Part shown: one piece after another, positions 55,639 through 64,000 of the stretch
Numbering within the stretch: the stretch's first letter is position 1
Layout of the letters: the number at the start of each line of letters is the position of its first letter
Source of the DNA: Jeotgalibacillus soli
GTDB taxonomy: Bacteria; Bacillota; Bacilli; Bacillales; Jeotgalibacillaceae
NCBI RefSeq assembly: GCF_000829435.1
Contig: NZ_JXRP01000022.1
Span: 1-64,000 of the forward strand
Length of the DNA stretch: 64,000 nucleotides
Direction of reading: 5' to 3'
Program-made: the position numbers and the translations under genes
Notes under the pieces: generated by a model
What the model was told of the DNA's origin: nothing
The model's input: the letters and a program-made list of their open reading frames with translations, nothing else
Databases searched by the model: none

Positions 55639-55830
55639 ATTTTTTGGATCATAGTTTTTTCTCAAGGTAAACTTCTATGTATAAATATATTTGATTAGCA
55701 TAAGACATGAAGATTTTTATCCTTCAAGGCAGCCTTGATTCTTCCAATCCATAGCCTACATGATATCGCGTATTTTGCATATACTAGTAGGAACTTCAAG
55801 AGTAACGTATAAATGAAATGAGGTATGTAT

Positions 55831-56343
55831 ATGGATCGATCACATTCTCCACTTGAGACTGCTGCGCGGGAAAGTCTTCAAAAGCGCGGAGTTTCTTTAA
55901 CCGATATTGCAGAACTGGTCATGTATCTTCAAAAGCCTTATCATCCTGACCTTTCCATTAACCATTGTGAAGAAAACGTTGAAAAGGTACTGCAAAAACG
56001 AGAAGTTCAAAATGCTATTTTAACCGGGGTTCAGCTAGATTGTTTAACAGAGGAAAAAAAACTTTCTTCTCCTTTACAGGAAATGATTGAGGCAGATGCG
56101 GGATTATACGGGATTGATGAAATATTAGCCTTTGCGATCGTAAATGTATATGGTTCTATAGGCTTTACAAACTACGGCTATGTTGATAAACAAAAGCCCG
56201 GAATCTTAAAGCGCCTAAATGATAAATCAACTGGAGAATGTCATACTTTTTTAGATGATATTGTTGGAGCCATAGCTGCAGCTGCTTCCAGTCGACTCGC
56301 ACACACTTACTCTAATTCAGATACAGCTAAAGAAGATGTATAA
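55831..56343 (+). CDS. yutG: PgpA-related phosphatase YutG
   Basis: A 170-residue protein of the phosphatidylglycerophosphatase-A family (GVSLTDIAELVMYLQKPYHP, FLDDIVGAIAAAASSRLAHT). As in Gram-positive homologues it lacks PgpA membrane helices, so its exact substrate is unclear. ATG 55831 is chosen over 55825 because GAGG lies seven bases before it. A terminator follows. Confidence 0.85.
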   Translation: MDRSHSPLETAARESLQKRGVSLTDIAELVMYLQKPYHPDLSINHCEENVEKVLQKREVQNAILTGVQLDCLTEEKKLSSPLQEMIEADAGLYGIDEILAFAIVNVYGSIGFTNYGYVDKQKPGILKRLNDKSTGECHTFLDDIVGAIAAAASSRLAHTYSNSDTAKEDV

Positions 56344-56345
56344 AA

Positions 56346-56404
56346 TAAGCTGACTCACATCGGCCCTTAAGCAATTAAGGGCATCGACTTGGAGTCAGCC
56401 TTTA
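56346..56404. terminator. bidirectional terminator between yutG and yutF
   Basis: GCTGACTC pairs with GAGTCAGC, with inner CCCTTAA/TTAAGGG. Confidence 0.8.
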
Positions 56405-56409
56405 CTTCG

Positions 56410-57177
56410 TTATTTTAAAGGCCATTCAGCTAATGAATGAATCGCATATGTTGGCTGAATTGTTTTATCTCGGAGCGCTTCTGGTGTTGTTACACCAGTA
56501 TGGACCATTAATGTATCCATTCCGACGTTAATTCCTGCCATAATATCGGTATCATAATAGTCCCCAACCATGATGACATCTTCCTTTGGCAGCCCTAGAA
56601 CCGCGAGCGCTTGTTCCATAATGATCGCTTCAGGTTTTCCGATAAACACTGGATTTGTTTCTGTAGAAACTGTAATTACAGAGGTAAGAGAACCATTTCC
56701 AGGCAAAAAGCCCCGCTCTGTTGGAAGAGCAATATCTCCATTTGTTGAAATAAATTTAGCTCCACCTCTTACTGCTAAACAAGCGAATGCCAGCTTTTCG
56801 TACGTAATTTCACGATCCAGTCCAACAACCACATAATCCGGCGATTCCGTGATGATTGTCATTCCTTTTTCCTGCAGTGCAAGCTTAAGACCATCACCAC
56901 CGATCATATATACGCTGGCTCCTTCTTTTTCATCTGCAATGTAAGCAGCTGTTGCCATTGCAGATGAGAAAACTTGATCTTTTGTAGCAGGCACATCAAA
57001 CCCTTTAAGATGTTCCGCCACCTGTTCAGGCGTTTTAGATGAATTATTCGTTACAAATAGATAAGGAATTCCTTTTGCATTTAGCTGCTGAACAAAATGA
57101 ACAGCTTCTTCTATTTTTTCACTCCCCCGATAGATGGTACCATCGAGATCAATTAGATATCCTTTATAGTCTTTCAT
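56410..57177 (-). CDS. yutF: HAD-family phosphatase YutF (NagD-like)
   Basis: A 255-residue HAD subfamily IIA phosphatase: motif I LIDLDGTIYRG, motif II FVTNNSSKTP, and motif IV VGDYYDTDIMAGINVGM. It dephosphorylates small phosphates such as nucleotides or sugar phosphates. ATG 57177 is favoured because AAGGATG lies upstream and the length matches B. subtilis YutF. Confidence 0.92.
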   Translation of the reverse strand: MKDYKGYLIDLDGTIYRGSEKIEEAVHFVQQLNAKGIPYLFVTNNSSKTPEQVAEHLKGFDVPATKDQVFSSAMATAAYIADEKEGASVYMIGGDGLKLALQEKGMTIITESPDYVVVGLDREITYEKLAFACLAVRGGAKFISTNGDIALPTERGFLPGNGSLTSVITVSTETNPVFIGKPEAIIMEQALAVLGLPKEDVIMVGDYYDTDIMAGINVGMDTLMVHTGVTTPEALRDKTIQPTYAIHSLAEWPLK

Positions 57178-57308
57178 AGGTGTTTCATCCTTCCTTTCAA
57201 TTGCTTCAGCTTTACTCATTCTACTTGATCATGTCATATGAAGATCAATTCATCAAATATTAAACACAAAAAAAATGCTTTCAATAAATGAAGGAGCTTT
57301 TTTGATGG

Positions 57309-57746
57309 TTAATTTTTAAATGCAGATACTGGACCCAGCTCATTTTGCAAAAAATCTCGAACCACTTCAGGAAATTTCTCTAATGTAGGAAGTGCGCTCA
57401 TAAAAATCCGCTGTATGTACTCATGATCAATGCTTGTATAGTTCTGAACAAGCGACTTCCTGCACTCCACTACTTTCTTTAGTGGTTCAATCATCTCTTT
57501 TGTGATCACTTTTTCATCATCTAAAATATCAATAATATCCTCATAGCTTCCAGGATCGCGCATGATAAAACCATCAATCATAGCATTCCCTACATCTAAA
57601 ATGGCCTCAATGGTAACATGTCCAAGACGCTCGAGAACAAGTTGATGCGCATGACTCGTCCATGACGATTGGTTTTTTAGAAAATCGAGCTGTTTTTCCA
57701 TATACTTCAGCGTTTGTTCTATCATTTCACGATCAACAAAATACAT
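57309..57746 (-). CDS. yutE: HepT-like DUF86 protein YutE
   Basis: A 145-residue helical HEPN/HepT-family protein. The toxin motif R-x4-H-x-Y appears here as RKSLVQNY, with Gln in place of His, and no MntA antitoxin gene is adjacent, so ribonuclease toxicity is doubtful. ATG 57746 has GGAGCG eight bases upstream. Conserved next to yutF. Confidence 0.85.
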   Translation of the reverse strand: MYFVDREMIEQTLKYMEKQLDFLKNQSSWTSHAHQLVLERLGHVTIEAILDVGNAMIDGFIMRDPGSYEDIIDILDDEKVITKEMIEPLKKVVECRKSLVQNYTSIDHEYIQRIFMSALPTLEKFPEVVRDFLQNELGPVSAFKN

Positions 57747-57902
57747 CGTTAACACGCTCCATTACTTTAGGTTTAAGGTATTTATACTTTCAGTTTACCA
57801 TAACCACTTGTTACATTGGGATTCCTTTACTGTTTACCTGCTTTATCTTTAACTCGCTCACCGTTATAATTTTAGAAGAGAGAAAAGAGAGGCGGGAAGA
57901 AA

Positions 57903-58169
57903 ATGAGTGAACGTTTTTATTTATATGATGATGTGGAGCAAACAAAAACGCGCTTTGTAAGCTTTATGGGAGAACAGCAGCGCTATGACTTAGCCATTAT
58001 GCAATCAGATCGATACTACGGTAAATCATTAGTGATGGACATTCAAGGAGGACGCTTTGCGGTCATCGGTCAGGATGATTTAGAGGAGCCCGGTTATCTA
58101 GAGCATGTATACAAATTAAAGGAAGAAGATGCACAAGAGCTAAGAGATTTTCTATCTGAAATTGTGTAA
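57903..58169 (+). CDS. DUF3055 protein
   Basis: An 88-residue soluble protein (RFYLYDDVEQTKTRFVSFMG, GGRFAVIGQDDLEEPGYLEH), DUF3055 family, function unknown. GAGGCGGG precedes the ATG. Followed by the DUF3905 gene after 51 bp. Confidence 0.82.
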   Translation: MSERFYLYDDVEQTKTRFVSFMGEQQRYDLAIMQSDRYYGKSLVMDIQGGRFAVIGQDDLEEPGYLEHVYKLKEEDAQELRDFLSEIV

Positions 58170-58220
58170 TGCATAATCGAAAGGATTTAGGTGACGCTAA
58201 TTTAAAGGAGTTGATGACCT

Positions 58221-58511
58221 ATGTCTGGTAAAGATCAACCGTATACAGATGTGTCTAATGTGGAAGCAGGACAAAATTTCCTTTTTCCAGAGTCATTGCC
58301 AGAAGGAGCATATGGTTCGCCAAGAGGCAAATTTACCCCAGTTCAAAATAAGGAAGAGCCTTGGAAAAAAGGACAGCGTTATTATAGTGCCTTTAATTAT
58401 GAATTTAAATCTCTTCATCAAAATCTTCCACGTTTGGATCCCGGTGCTCATCCTCCTCATGATGATCCCGTTAAAGATGAGGAACCTCCTTTTGGAGGAA
58501 CAAAAAAATGA
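58221..58511 (+). CDS. DUF3905 protein
   Basis: A 96-residue hydrophilic, proline-rich protein (YYSAFNYEFKSLHQNLPR, LDPGAHPPHDDPVKDEEPPF) of the DUF3905 type; function unknown. AAAGGAGTTGATGACCT precedes the ATG. Confidence 0.78.
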   Translation: MSGKDQPYTDVSNVEAGQNFLFPESLPEGAYGSPRGKFTPVQNKEEPWKKGQRYYSAFNYEFKSLHQNLPRLDPGAHPPHDDPVKDEEPPFGGTKK

Positions 58512-58535
58512 CCAATCAGCTTGGTCATTTTTTTA
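58502..58535. terminator. terminator between the DUF3905 gene and yutD
   Basis: AAAATGACCaa / ttGGTCATTTTTTT, overlapping both gene ends. Confidence 0.78.
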
Positions 58536-58806
58536 CTTCTACTTTTTTCAAGACGAAATACGGACAGCCAAAGTTACAGTACTCATATAAATAATCCTTT
58601 ACCGTCGAAATTTTTGTATCAAATGAAGATTTTTGGTTTTGATCATCAAAGAAGCCTTTTAATCGAAGCTGTCCATAACCCCAATCCCCAACGATATAAT
58701 CGTACTTATGTAAGATTTCGCTGTATCGACCTTCAAATGCTTCTTCATTAAACGCCTCGCGGAATTCCTCCACAATCTCATAGAAGTGATTATGAATCGT
58801 AATCAC
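58525..58806 (-). CDS. yutD: DUF1027 protein YutD
   Basis: A 93-residue protein with YDYIVGDWGYGQLRLKGFF and YLYEYCNFGCPYFVL, the conserved DUF1027 core; function unknown. GTG 58806 lies after GAGGGTGGTG. Conserved next to yutC/yutE in B. subtilis. Confidence 0.88.
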   Translation of the reverse strand: MITIHNHFYEIVEEFREAFNEEAFEGRYSEILHKYDYIVGDWGYGQLRLKGFFDDQNQKSSFDTKISTVKDYLYEYCNFGCPYFVLKKVEVKK

Positions 58807-58921
58807 GAAAATACACCACCCTCATTTCAAACTCTTGTCATCATTATACCGCAAAAACCATCATTTACTATGAAAAAAAGGTCTCCACATTGGAGATTCT
58901 ATCATTAGGGAGGCGTAAAAA

Positions 58922-59623
58922 ATGAAAAAAATGCTTTTGATGTTCTCTTTCACCGGTTTACTGGTAAGTGCCTGTTCTACTCCTTTTGCCACAGAAGAAG
59001 ATTCAGCACAGTCCAATTTGCTGCAGTTATCGAATGAGACATCAAATGACGATCTCATGGTGGATCATTCTGACGGGGACATTTTTGGTTACTCACGTCA
59101 TCAAGCAAGTCCATTAGGGAACGGCCCGGAACAGCAAGTTGACCCCGAATCATATTCCATTGACCGTCAGGTAGCAGCTAATGCGATCAGCAGGCTAAGC
59201 ACCGATCTTCCCGGTATAGAGGATGTAGCTACATTAGTTACAGATGAAGAGGTATTAGTAGCTTATCGCCTAGATCCGGATGCTGATATTGACCGTAACG
59301 AAGCTGCAGACCGTGTGAAAAGAACAGCGATTTCTCTATTACCAAGATGGTATCATGTCTATGTAACGGATGATCCGAAACTACAAACAAATATTGAAAA
59401 TCTTTCTGTTTCTTCACAAGGGATGAAAGAAACAGAAGAAGCAATTGCATCAACGATTGCCATGATGAAGGAACGTTCTCCTCAAGGTTATCGAATTGAT
59501 GAAGGTGAAAACGCAAATGGAGAAACAAGGGAAGACGAACGCGACCAAATGAGCGAGAAAGAAATGATTCAACTGGCTCCGGCTGCCATGGATATTGGAC
59601 AAAATAGAGCAGCAGATGCTTAA
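58922..59623 (+). CDS. yutC: YhcN/YlaJ-family lipoprotein YutC
   Basis: A 233-residue lipoprotein with lipobox LVSAC (Cys18) and a YhcN/YlaJ domain (SRLSTDLPGIEDVATLVTDE, ending AISLLPRWYHVYVTDDP), which in other Bacillus is linked to spore membranes and coat. The C-terminus is charged. AGGGAGGCG precedes the ATG. Its stop codon lies inside a duplicated hairpin. Confidence 0.88.
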   Translation: MKKMLLMFSFTGLLVSACSTPFATEEDSAQSNLLQLSNETSNDDLMVDHSDGDIFGYSRHQASPLGNGPEQQVDPESYSIDRQVAANAISRLSTDLPGIEDVATLVTDEEVLVAYRLDPDADIDRNEAADRVKRTAISLLPRWYHVYVTDDPKLQTNIENLSVSSQGMKETEEAIASTIAMMKERSPQGYRIDEGENANGETREDERDQMSEKEMIQLAPAAMDIGQNRAADA

Positions 59624-59633
59624 TCTGCTGCTC
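59607..59633 (+). repeat. first copy of a duplicated terminator hairpin
   Basis: GAGCAGCAGAT / ATCTGCTGCTC, 11-bp stem around loop GCTTA, no T run. A near-identical hairpin recurs at 59916-59944. Confidence 0.6.
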
Positions 59634-59915
59634 AGACTGTTGACAAACGCTCGCTTTCTTCGAAGTCTAGCTACAGCACCTAGCCCCTCTAGGTCATAAA
59701 TCACAAATGAATTGAAGACAGAGAACGTCTTCTATTCATTCGCGTCTTAAGTTTTTCGGGGCTGGTCAAGGCGCTTCCGCTTTTGGTGTTACTCACCTTG
59801 CAACGGTGCTCATTACCAACCCCGGTAACTCCGCTCCTCACAAGGCTTCGTGCCTCGAAAGACAAGCGTTTGCAATTCAGTCTGAAGGGTACAATTTTAC
59901 TTGGTCTACACACTG
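59634..59915. repeat. Bacillaceae intergenic repeat element
   Basis: A GC-richer non-coding block with GTCTAGCTACAGCACCTAGC, CCCTCTAGGTCATAA, CTGGTCAAGGCGCTTCCGCT and AAAGACAAGCG segments, recognised from many Bacillus genomes as a dispersed intergenic repeat. It lies between two copies of the yutC terminator hairpin. Confidence 0.65.
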
Positions 59916-59944
59916 AAAGCAGCAGATATGTAATCTGCTGCTTT
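59916..59944. terminator. second hairpin copy, terminator after the repeat element
   Basis: AAAGCAGCAGAT / ATCTGCTGCTTT, loop ATGTA, followed by AGTTTT. It lies just downstream of lipA on the other strand and can serve both. Confidence 0.7.
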
Positions 59945-59957
59945 AGTTTTAACATGT

Positions 59958-60878
59958 TTAAACTCCTTGCTCTTGCTTTTCACCCTGCGCCTGTCGTTCT
60001 CTTGAAGCAGCATTTACCTGCTCATCTGCATGATAGGATGAGCGCACAAGCGGTCCTGCCTCACAATGCTTAAATCCTTTGCTCATGGCAATTTTACGCA
60101 GCTTACCAAACTCTAACGGTGTGTAGTATTTTATAACTGGCAAGTGTTTTTTTGTTGGCTGCAAATACTGCCCGATTGTCATAATGTCTACATCGTGTGC
60201 ACGAAGATCATCCATTGTTTGAATGATTTCTTCTTCTGTTTCACCAAGTCCAATCATTAGACTTGATTTAGTTGGGATATCCGGTTGCATTTCTTTTGCA
60301 CGTTTTAAAAATTCAAGTGAACGTTGATATTTAGCACGGGCACGAACTCTAGGTGTTAAACGCTCAACCGTCTCAATATTGTGATTTAAGATATCTGGGC
60401 GTGCATCCATAAGCATTTCAAGATTCTCACGTAATCCTCCCATATCGGAAGGCAGCACTTCGATTGTAGTGAAAGGATTTTTTCTTTTAATTGCGCGAAC
60501 AGTTTCTGCAAAAACGGCTGCCCCGCCATCTTTAAGATCGTCACGCGCAACAGCTGTAATAACCGCATGCTTTAAATTCATTAGCTGAACAGAATCTGCT
60601 ACACGCTCTGGCTCAGCTAAATCAAGCTCAGTTGGTAAGCCAGTCTTTACCGCGCAAAAACGGCAAGCACGTGTACAAGTGTCCCCAAGGATCATAAATG
60701 TAGCTGTTCTTCTTTCTCCCCAGCATTCGTGTATATTAGGACAGCGCGCCTCTTCACAAACCGTATGTAGATTATTTTCTCTCATCATTTTCTTTAAGCC
60801 TGTATAGTTTTCATTCGTATTAAGTTTGATTTTCAACCATTCAGGCTTTCGCAAATATTCATTCTTTGTTGTACTCAC
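59958..60878 (-). CDS. lipA: lipoyl synthase
   Basis: A 306-residue radical-SAM enzyme inserting two sulfurs into octanoyl groups on lipoate-dependent proteins. It shows the auxiliary cluster motif [12 protein letters not shown], the radical-SAM motif CTRACRFC and the C-terminal RSSYHADEQ with the conserved Ser. GTG 60878 is behind GGAGCG. This is yutB in the B. subtilis order. Confidence 0.96.
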   Translation of the reverse strand: MSTTKNEYLRKPEWLKIKLNTNENYTGLKKMMRENNLHTVCEEARCPNIHECWGERRTATFMILGDTCTRACRFCAVKTGLPTELDLAEPERVADSVQLMNLKHAVITAVARDDLKDGGAAVFAETVRAIKRKNPFTTIEVLPSDMGGLRENLEMLMDARPDILNHNIETVERLTPRVRARAKYQRSLEFLKRAKEMQPDIPTKSSLMIGLGETEEEIIQTMDDLRAHDVDIMTIGQYLQPTKKHLPVIKYYTPLEFGKLRKIAMSKGFKHCEAGPLVRSSYHADEQVNAASRERQAQGEKQEQGV

Positions 60879-61079
60879 GATACTCGCTCCAATCTTATAT
60901 ATTCTATAACAAGATTTAGATCTGAATTTAATAAAAGATGTACAAATAATTGGATTTTCAAATTGAGAAATTCATGATTTTATAGTCTATCCAACCTACT
61001 CTACCTGATGTCACTTTATCACACTGAATTATTGAAAACAAGGCTGACCGTACCAATTTTGACAGTCAAAAAATTCATA

Positions 61080-61111
61080 CAAAAAAGAGACTGCCAATGA
61101 CAGTCTCTTTC
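61080..61111 (-). terminator. terminator after the MetS-like gene
   Basis: AAAGAGACTG / CAGTCTCTTT, with a T run on the minus strand. Confidence 0.83.
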
Positions 61112-61121
61112 CATTCAAAAA

Positions 61122-61229
61122 TCAAGAAGCTTTTTTTGATTTCATCACTGCATTAATAATGCTTGCCGCAAGTCCACCCCAAATAATAAGAACACCCAGG
61201 ACCATCATGACAATTGCGCTTATTCCCAT
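61122..61229 (-). CDS. MetS-like small subunit of an NSS transporter
   Basis: A 35-residue single-helix protein (MGISAIVMMVLGVLIIWGG at the start, then a short basic tail), typical of the methionine/alanine import small subunit family. GAAGGAGG lies just before the ATG, inside the end of the upstream transporter gene; the stop and start codons are one base apart, so it is translationally coupled. In Corynebacterium the pair MetPS imports methionine. Confidence 0.85.
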   Translation of the reverse strand: MGISAIVMMVLGVLIIWGGLAASIINAVMKSKKAS

Positions 61230-61230
61230 A

Positions 61231-62739
61231 TCAAGATACCTCCTTCTTATTACTTGATGATTGAACTGAATTGCCGCTCCATTTCTTTACTGAGAATAGT
61301 GTCGCAAGCAAAATCACTCCAATAGCAACACTCCAGCCAAAGTTGAAAATGAATTCGCGCGGATAGTCGCCGTATTCTGCAGTAAGGTTTTGCCGTAGAT
61401 TATCGTACATCGTATAGCCAAGAACTACCGGCGTAATAATGCCTAGACAAACCTTCCACCAAAGTCCAAGACGAATATCGGAAACTGAATTAGCGTGTTT
61501 TTGCAGCGGATCTAGCTGTTTAATATACCAGGCAATAAACACCACTTCGATCAATCCCGCAAAAGCAATACCAAACTGATTAACAAAGTAGTCTACTACA
61601 TCAAGGAAATTCAACCCACCTTGCGTTGCAAATAATAAGGAAATAATTGCGGCAATACCGCCACCAACAATAACTGACGTAGAGCGTTTAACATTGAATT
61701 TTTCTTGAATGCCTGCTACATATGTTTCTGTGATCGAAATGAGAGATGTTAAACCTGCCAGCACCAAAGAAGTGAAGAAAAGGAAACCGAAAAACTCGTT
61801 GAAGGCAGGAAACTCATTAATGATAGCCGGGAATACGGCAAAGGCTAAAATAACCCCGCTGCTTACCACTTCTGAAATCGGAACACCTTGCTGTGCAGCC
61901 ATAAAACCAAGTGCTGCAAATACACCAAAACCGGCAAGCAATTCGAAAGAAGAGTTAGCAAAACCTGTTATAAAGGCATTATTTGTAATATCTGCTTTTT
62001 TAGGCAGGTAGCTTGAATACGTAATCATAATGGCAAAGGCAATCGATAAACTAAAGAAAATTTGCCCATAAGCCGCTACCCAAACTTTACCATCTGTAAT
62101 CATTTCCCAGTTTGGCTGGAAGAATGCATTTAATCCATCCAATGCTCCTGGCAAGGTCATAGCTCTAATAACAATAATTAAGAATAAGACGACAAGGGTT
62201 GGGATCATAATTTTGTTGGCACGCTCGATTCCTCGTTTAACACCTGCAAATAAAACACCAAGCGCCACACCCCAAACAATTATTAGAGGAATTAAAACAC
62301 CTGGAACCAGTGAACCGACGGCCCCTGCTTCTCCTACCTGCAAGTAATCAACAAGCAGGAAGGTTTGAGGATCGTCTCCCCAAGCATTGCTGAATGAAAA
62401 ATAAGCAAATGACATCGCCCATGCAATAATGACCGCATAATAAGTAGAAATGACGAACGCGATTGCGACTTGCCACCAGCCAATCCATTCTGCTCCTTTA
62501 CTCATACGGCTGTATGAAAGGGGTGCAGATCCACGATATTTCTGGCCGATCGTAAATTCCAGGATAAGGAGCGGAATTCCAGCAGTTAATAAAGCGAATA
62601 AGTACGGTAAGAAAAATGCTCCTCCTCCATTTTCATAAGCGACCCCAGGAAAGCGCCAAATGTTACCTAGTCCGATAGCTGAGCCCACAGCAGCCATTAT
62701 AAATCCAGCACGCGTTCCCCATTGTGGACGATTTTCCAT
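61231..62739 (-). CDS. sodium-dependent (NSS) amino-acid transporter, MetP-like
   Basis: A 502-residue NSS-family symporter with 12 membrane helices, TM1 Na+/substrate site AVGSAIGLGNIWRFPGVAYE, and a partner small subunit directly downstream. Probable Na+-coupled import of methionine, alanine or a related amino acid. AGGGGGG precedes the ATG. Longer than the solo NSS protein at 18084-19421. Confidence 0.9.
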   Translation of the reverse strand: MENRPQWGTRAGFIMAAVGSAIGLGNIWRFPGVAYENGGGAFFLPYLFALLTAGIPLLILEFTIGQKYRGSAPLSYSRMSKGAEWIGWWQVAIAFVISTYYAVIIAWAMSFAYFSFSNAWGDDPQTFLLVDYLQVGEAGAVGSLVPGVLIPLIIVWGVALGVLFAGVKRGIERANKIMIPTLVVLFLIIVIRAMTLPGALDGLNAFFQPNWEMITDGKVWVAAYGQIFFSLSIAFAIMITYSSYLPKKADITNNAFITGFANSSFELLAGFGVFAALGFMAAQQGVPISEVVSSGVILAFAVFPAIINEFPAFNEFFGFLFFTSLVLAGLTSLISITETYVAGIQEKFNVKRSTSVIVGGGIAAIISLLFATQGGLNFLDVVDYFVNQFGIAFAGLIEVVFIAWYIKQLDPLQKHANSVSDIRLGLWWKVCLGIITPVVLGYTMYDNLRQNLTAEYGDYPREFIFNFGWSVAIGVILLATLFSVKKWSGNSVQSSSNKKEVS

Positions 62740-63004
62740 ACTAGTCCCCCCTAATGTACTCCCTATATATATCCCGGAAGTTTCCGTATATTCAGATTAT
62801 TTAGTTTAATATAAAATTAGTATAGCACTTGTTACCTAATTGTAAAGTAATATTTAAAAAATAATATGAATTATATGAAAATAATTATTTTCAATCATTA
62901 CTTTATTCCAAATTAGGATTTTTATATAATAAAACAATATTAATATGATTTTTCCCCACTCTAATTGTACTTTTACATGCTATCACAATAATCCTTTAAA
63001 TTGG

Positions 63005-63039
63005 AAAAGGAAGCTAACCGATTAACGGCAGCTTCCTTT
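63005..63039 (-). terminator. terminator after nhaC
   Basis: AAAGGAAGCT / AGCTTCCTTT with inner CCG/CGG; a T run follows on the minus strand. Confidence 0.8.
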
Positions 63040-63042
63040 CAA

Positions 63043-64000
63043 TTAATTTTCTTCAGTAGATCTAACATTATTATTAGTTGAAATTTTCCCCATAACGATG
63101 GCGAAAACAATTAGTAAAAGAACGACCAAACCAAGCGCCAGTAACGTGTTGTCTGTAAAACCAAGCACTACGTATCCAGCTGCAGCAATGGCAGCGGCTG
63201 TTAACGCGTATGGAATTTGAGTGAGTACATGGTCCATATGATTGCTTCCTGCTCCCGTTGACGAAAGAATGGTTGTATCGGAAATTGGTGAGCAATGATC
63301 ACCGAATACTGCTCCTGCCAAGACAGCCGCTAATGCCGGTAATAATAGCTCAACATCAGTAACAGCCGTAATTTGTCCAGCGATTGGCAGTAAAATACCG
63401 AATGATCCCCATGACGTTCCTGTAGAAAATGCCATAACCCCTGCCGTAAGGAAAAGAATGAGAGGTAACCAAGCTACATTCAGGTTAGAGGCTTCAACAA
63501 GACTAGCTAGATATTCACCTGTTTGCAGTTCTCCAATAAGCCCTACAAGCATCCATGCAAAAATAAGGATATAGATGGCTGGCAGCATTGATTTTACCCC
63601 TTCTTTTAAAGCAAGAATAAATGCTGTTCCCCCTATTTCGTTTGTACGCTTCATTTGGTTGATAAGTAATATAATCGCAACAACTAAACCGACAAGACCA
63701 CCATATACTAATGATTTTGCTACATCCGTATATTCAAACATTTGTATTAAAGAAGCAGCCTGACCAGTGTCTTCTCTGTAAAGCTGGCTGCCTGTCCACA
63801 TCATAGCACCGACCGTACCAATAACAAGTGCAATAATCGGCCATACAAGATCGCCTACAGTTCCATGGCTACTCGTCGGTAAATCATTCTTCAATTCCCC
63901 TGGAATTTCTTTTGTTTCATCATATACATGACCCGTTTCAATGGCACGAAGCTCATGCTTGCGCATAAGGCCAAAATCAACACCTCGCAACGCGACAATT
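63043..64000 (-). CDS. nhaC: NhaC-family Na+/H+ antiporter (3' part, cut by the window edge)
   Basis: The frame is open to the right edge and encodes the C-terminal ~319 residues of an ion-transporter-superfamily antiporter with about eight helices: MAFSTGTSWGSFGILLPIAG and AGAVFGDHCSPISDTTILSS are the NhaC landmarks. Full-length family members have about 450-520 residues, so the N-terminal half is outside the window. It exchanges Na+ for H+, or for malate/lactate in NhaC relatives such as MleN. Confidence 0.9.
   Translation of the reverse strand, partial: IVALRGVDFGLMRKHELRAIETGHVYDETKEIPGELKNDLPTSSHGTVGDLVWPIIALVIGTVGAMMWTGSQLYREDTGQAASLIQMFEYTDVAKSLVYGGLVGLVVAIILLINQMKRTNEIGGTAFILALKEGVKSMLPAIYILIFAWMLVGLIGELQTGEYLASLVEASNLNVAWLPLILFLTAGVMAFSTGTSWGSFGILLPIAGQITAVTDVELLLPALAAVLAGAVFGDHCSPISDTTILSSTGAGSNHMDHVLTQIPYALTAAAIAAAGYVVLGFTDNTLLALGLVVLLLIVFAIVMGKISTNNNVRSTEEN

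Noticed and set aside
58249..58590. Plus-strand 113-codon ORF overlapping the DUF3905 gene
   Set aside because: Out-of-frame shadow; the DUF3905 frame has the ribosome site and the conserved sequence.
1..64000. CRISPR arrays, complete IS elements, replication origin
   Set aside because: No regularly spaced direct repeats, no transposase frames with terminal inverted repeats and no DnaA-box clusters were seen.

Overview
The window is chromosomal DNA from a low-GC, Gram-positive, spore-former-type Bacillales (Bacillaceae) bacterium. The evidence is Bacillus-style Shine-Dalgarno sites, frequent TTG/GTG starts, sigma-A promoters, and long gene-order similarity (recalled, not computed) to the Bacillus subtilis yug-kap-yux-mrp-yui-yum-yut region. 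Several Na+-coupled systems (Mrp, NhaC-type, YuiF, two NSS transporters) suggest a Na+/alkali-tolerant lifestyle. That is an inference.

Layout. 1-290: tandem rRNA promoters firing leftwards off the edge. 0.3-4.1 kb: an EamA exporter, an MgtC-like protein, a DUF1540 mini-protein, an acetamidase and a lipoprotein. 4.3-6.05 kb: a small island with a DUF4145 gene and an integrase lacking its N-terminus, ending beside tRNA-Ala(GGC). 6.2-10.5 kb: yugO-like K+ channel, yugN, pgi, yugJ, yuzA. 10.7-16.5 kb: the arginine/ornithine/proline catabolic block rocG-rocD-rocA with a divergent RocR-like regulator. 16.5-24.5 kb: yugI, a gene split by an in-frame TGA, an NSS transporter, yugE, patB, gntK and a PPIase lipoprotein. 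24.6-29.7 kb: kapB, kapD, yuxJ, pbpD, yufK. 30.0-35.8 kb: the complete mrpABCDEFG antiporter operon. 35.8-43.9 kb: a YdaT-like gene, yuxO, yuiF, pepA, yuiD, a BtuF-like protein, yuiC, yuiB, yuiA and a Nudix gene. 43.9-51.3 kb: yumB (NDH-2), yumC (ferredoxin/flavodoxin-NADP reductase), an SDR, erpA-like yutM, a DUF2225 gene, yuzB, yutJ and an MDR oxidoreductase. 51.4-54.8 kb: an accessory patch with a small ORF, a GNAT pseudogene and a prophage remnant (holin, ArpU, XRE repressor, ImmA-like protease, two SOS-box-like sites). 54.9-60.9 kb: yuzD, nfuA, yutG, yutF, yutE, DUF3055, DUF3905, yutD, yutC, lipA. 61.1-64 kb: an NSS transporter with its MetS-like small subunit and the 3' part of an nhaC gene cut by the window edge.

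How genes work together. RocA, RocD and RocG take ornithine and proline breakdown through pyrroline-5-carboxylate and glutamate to 2-oxoglutarate. Mrp, NhaC and YuiF fit cation/pH homeostasis. YumB, YumC and YutJ are flavin redox enzymes, and YutM, NfuA and LipA belong to Fe-S and lipoate metabolism.

Most notable observations. (i) The rocA-rocD gap can fold into two mutually exclusive structures, one ending in an intrinsic terminator, and overlaps a 12-codon ORF with early Arg codons. (ii) The RocR-like regulator has lost the GAFTGA sigma-54 contact loop and the Walker B glutamate, and the adjacent promoter looks sigma-A-like with a cre-like box. (iii) A 222-codon reading frame is split by one TGA. 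(iv) Terminator-like hairpins lie in the mrpA and yumC leaders. (v) SOS-box-like palindromes precede the ImmA-like and holin genes of the prophage remnant.
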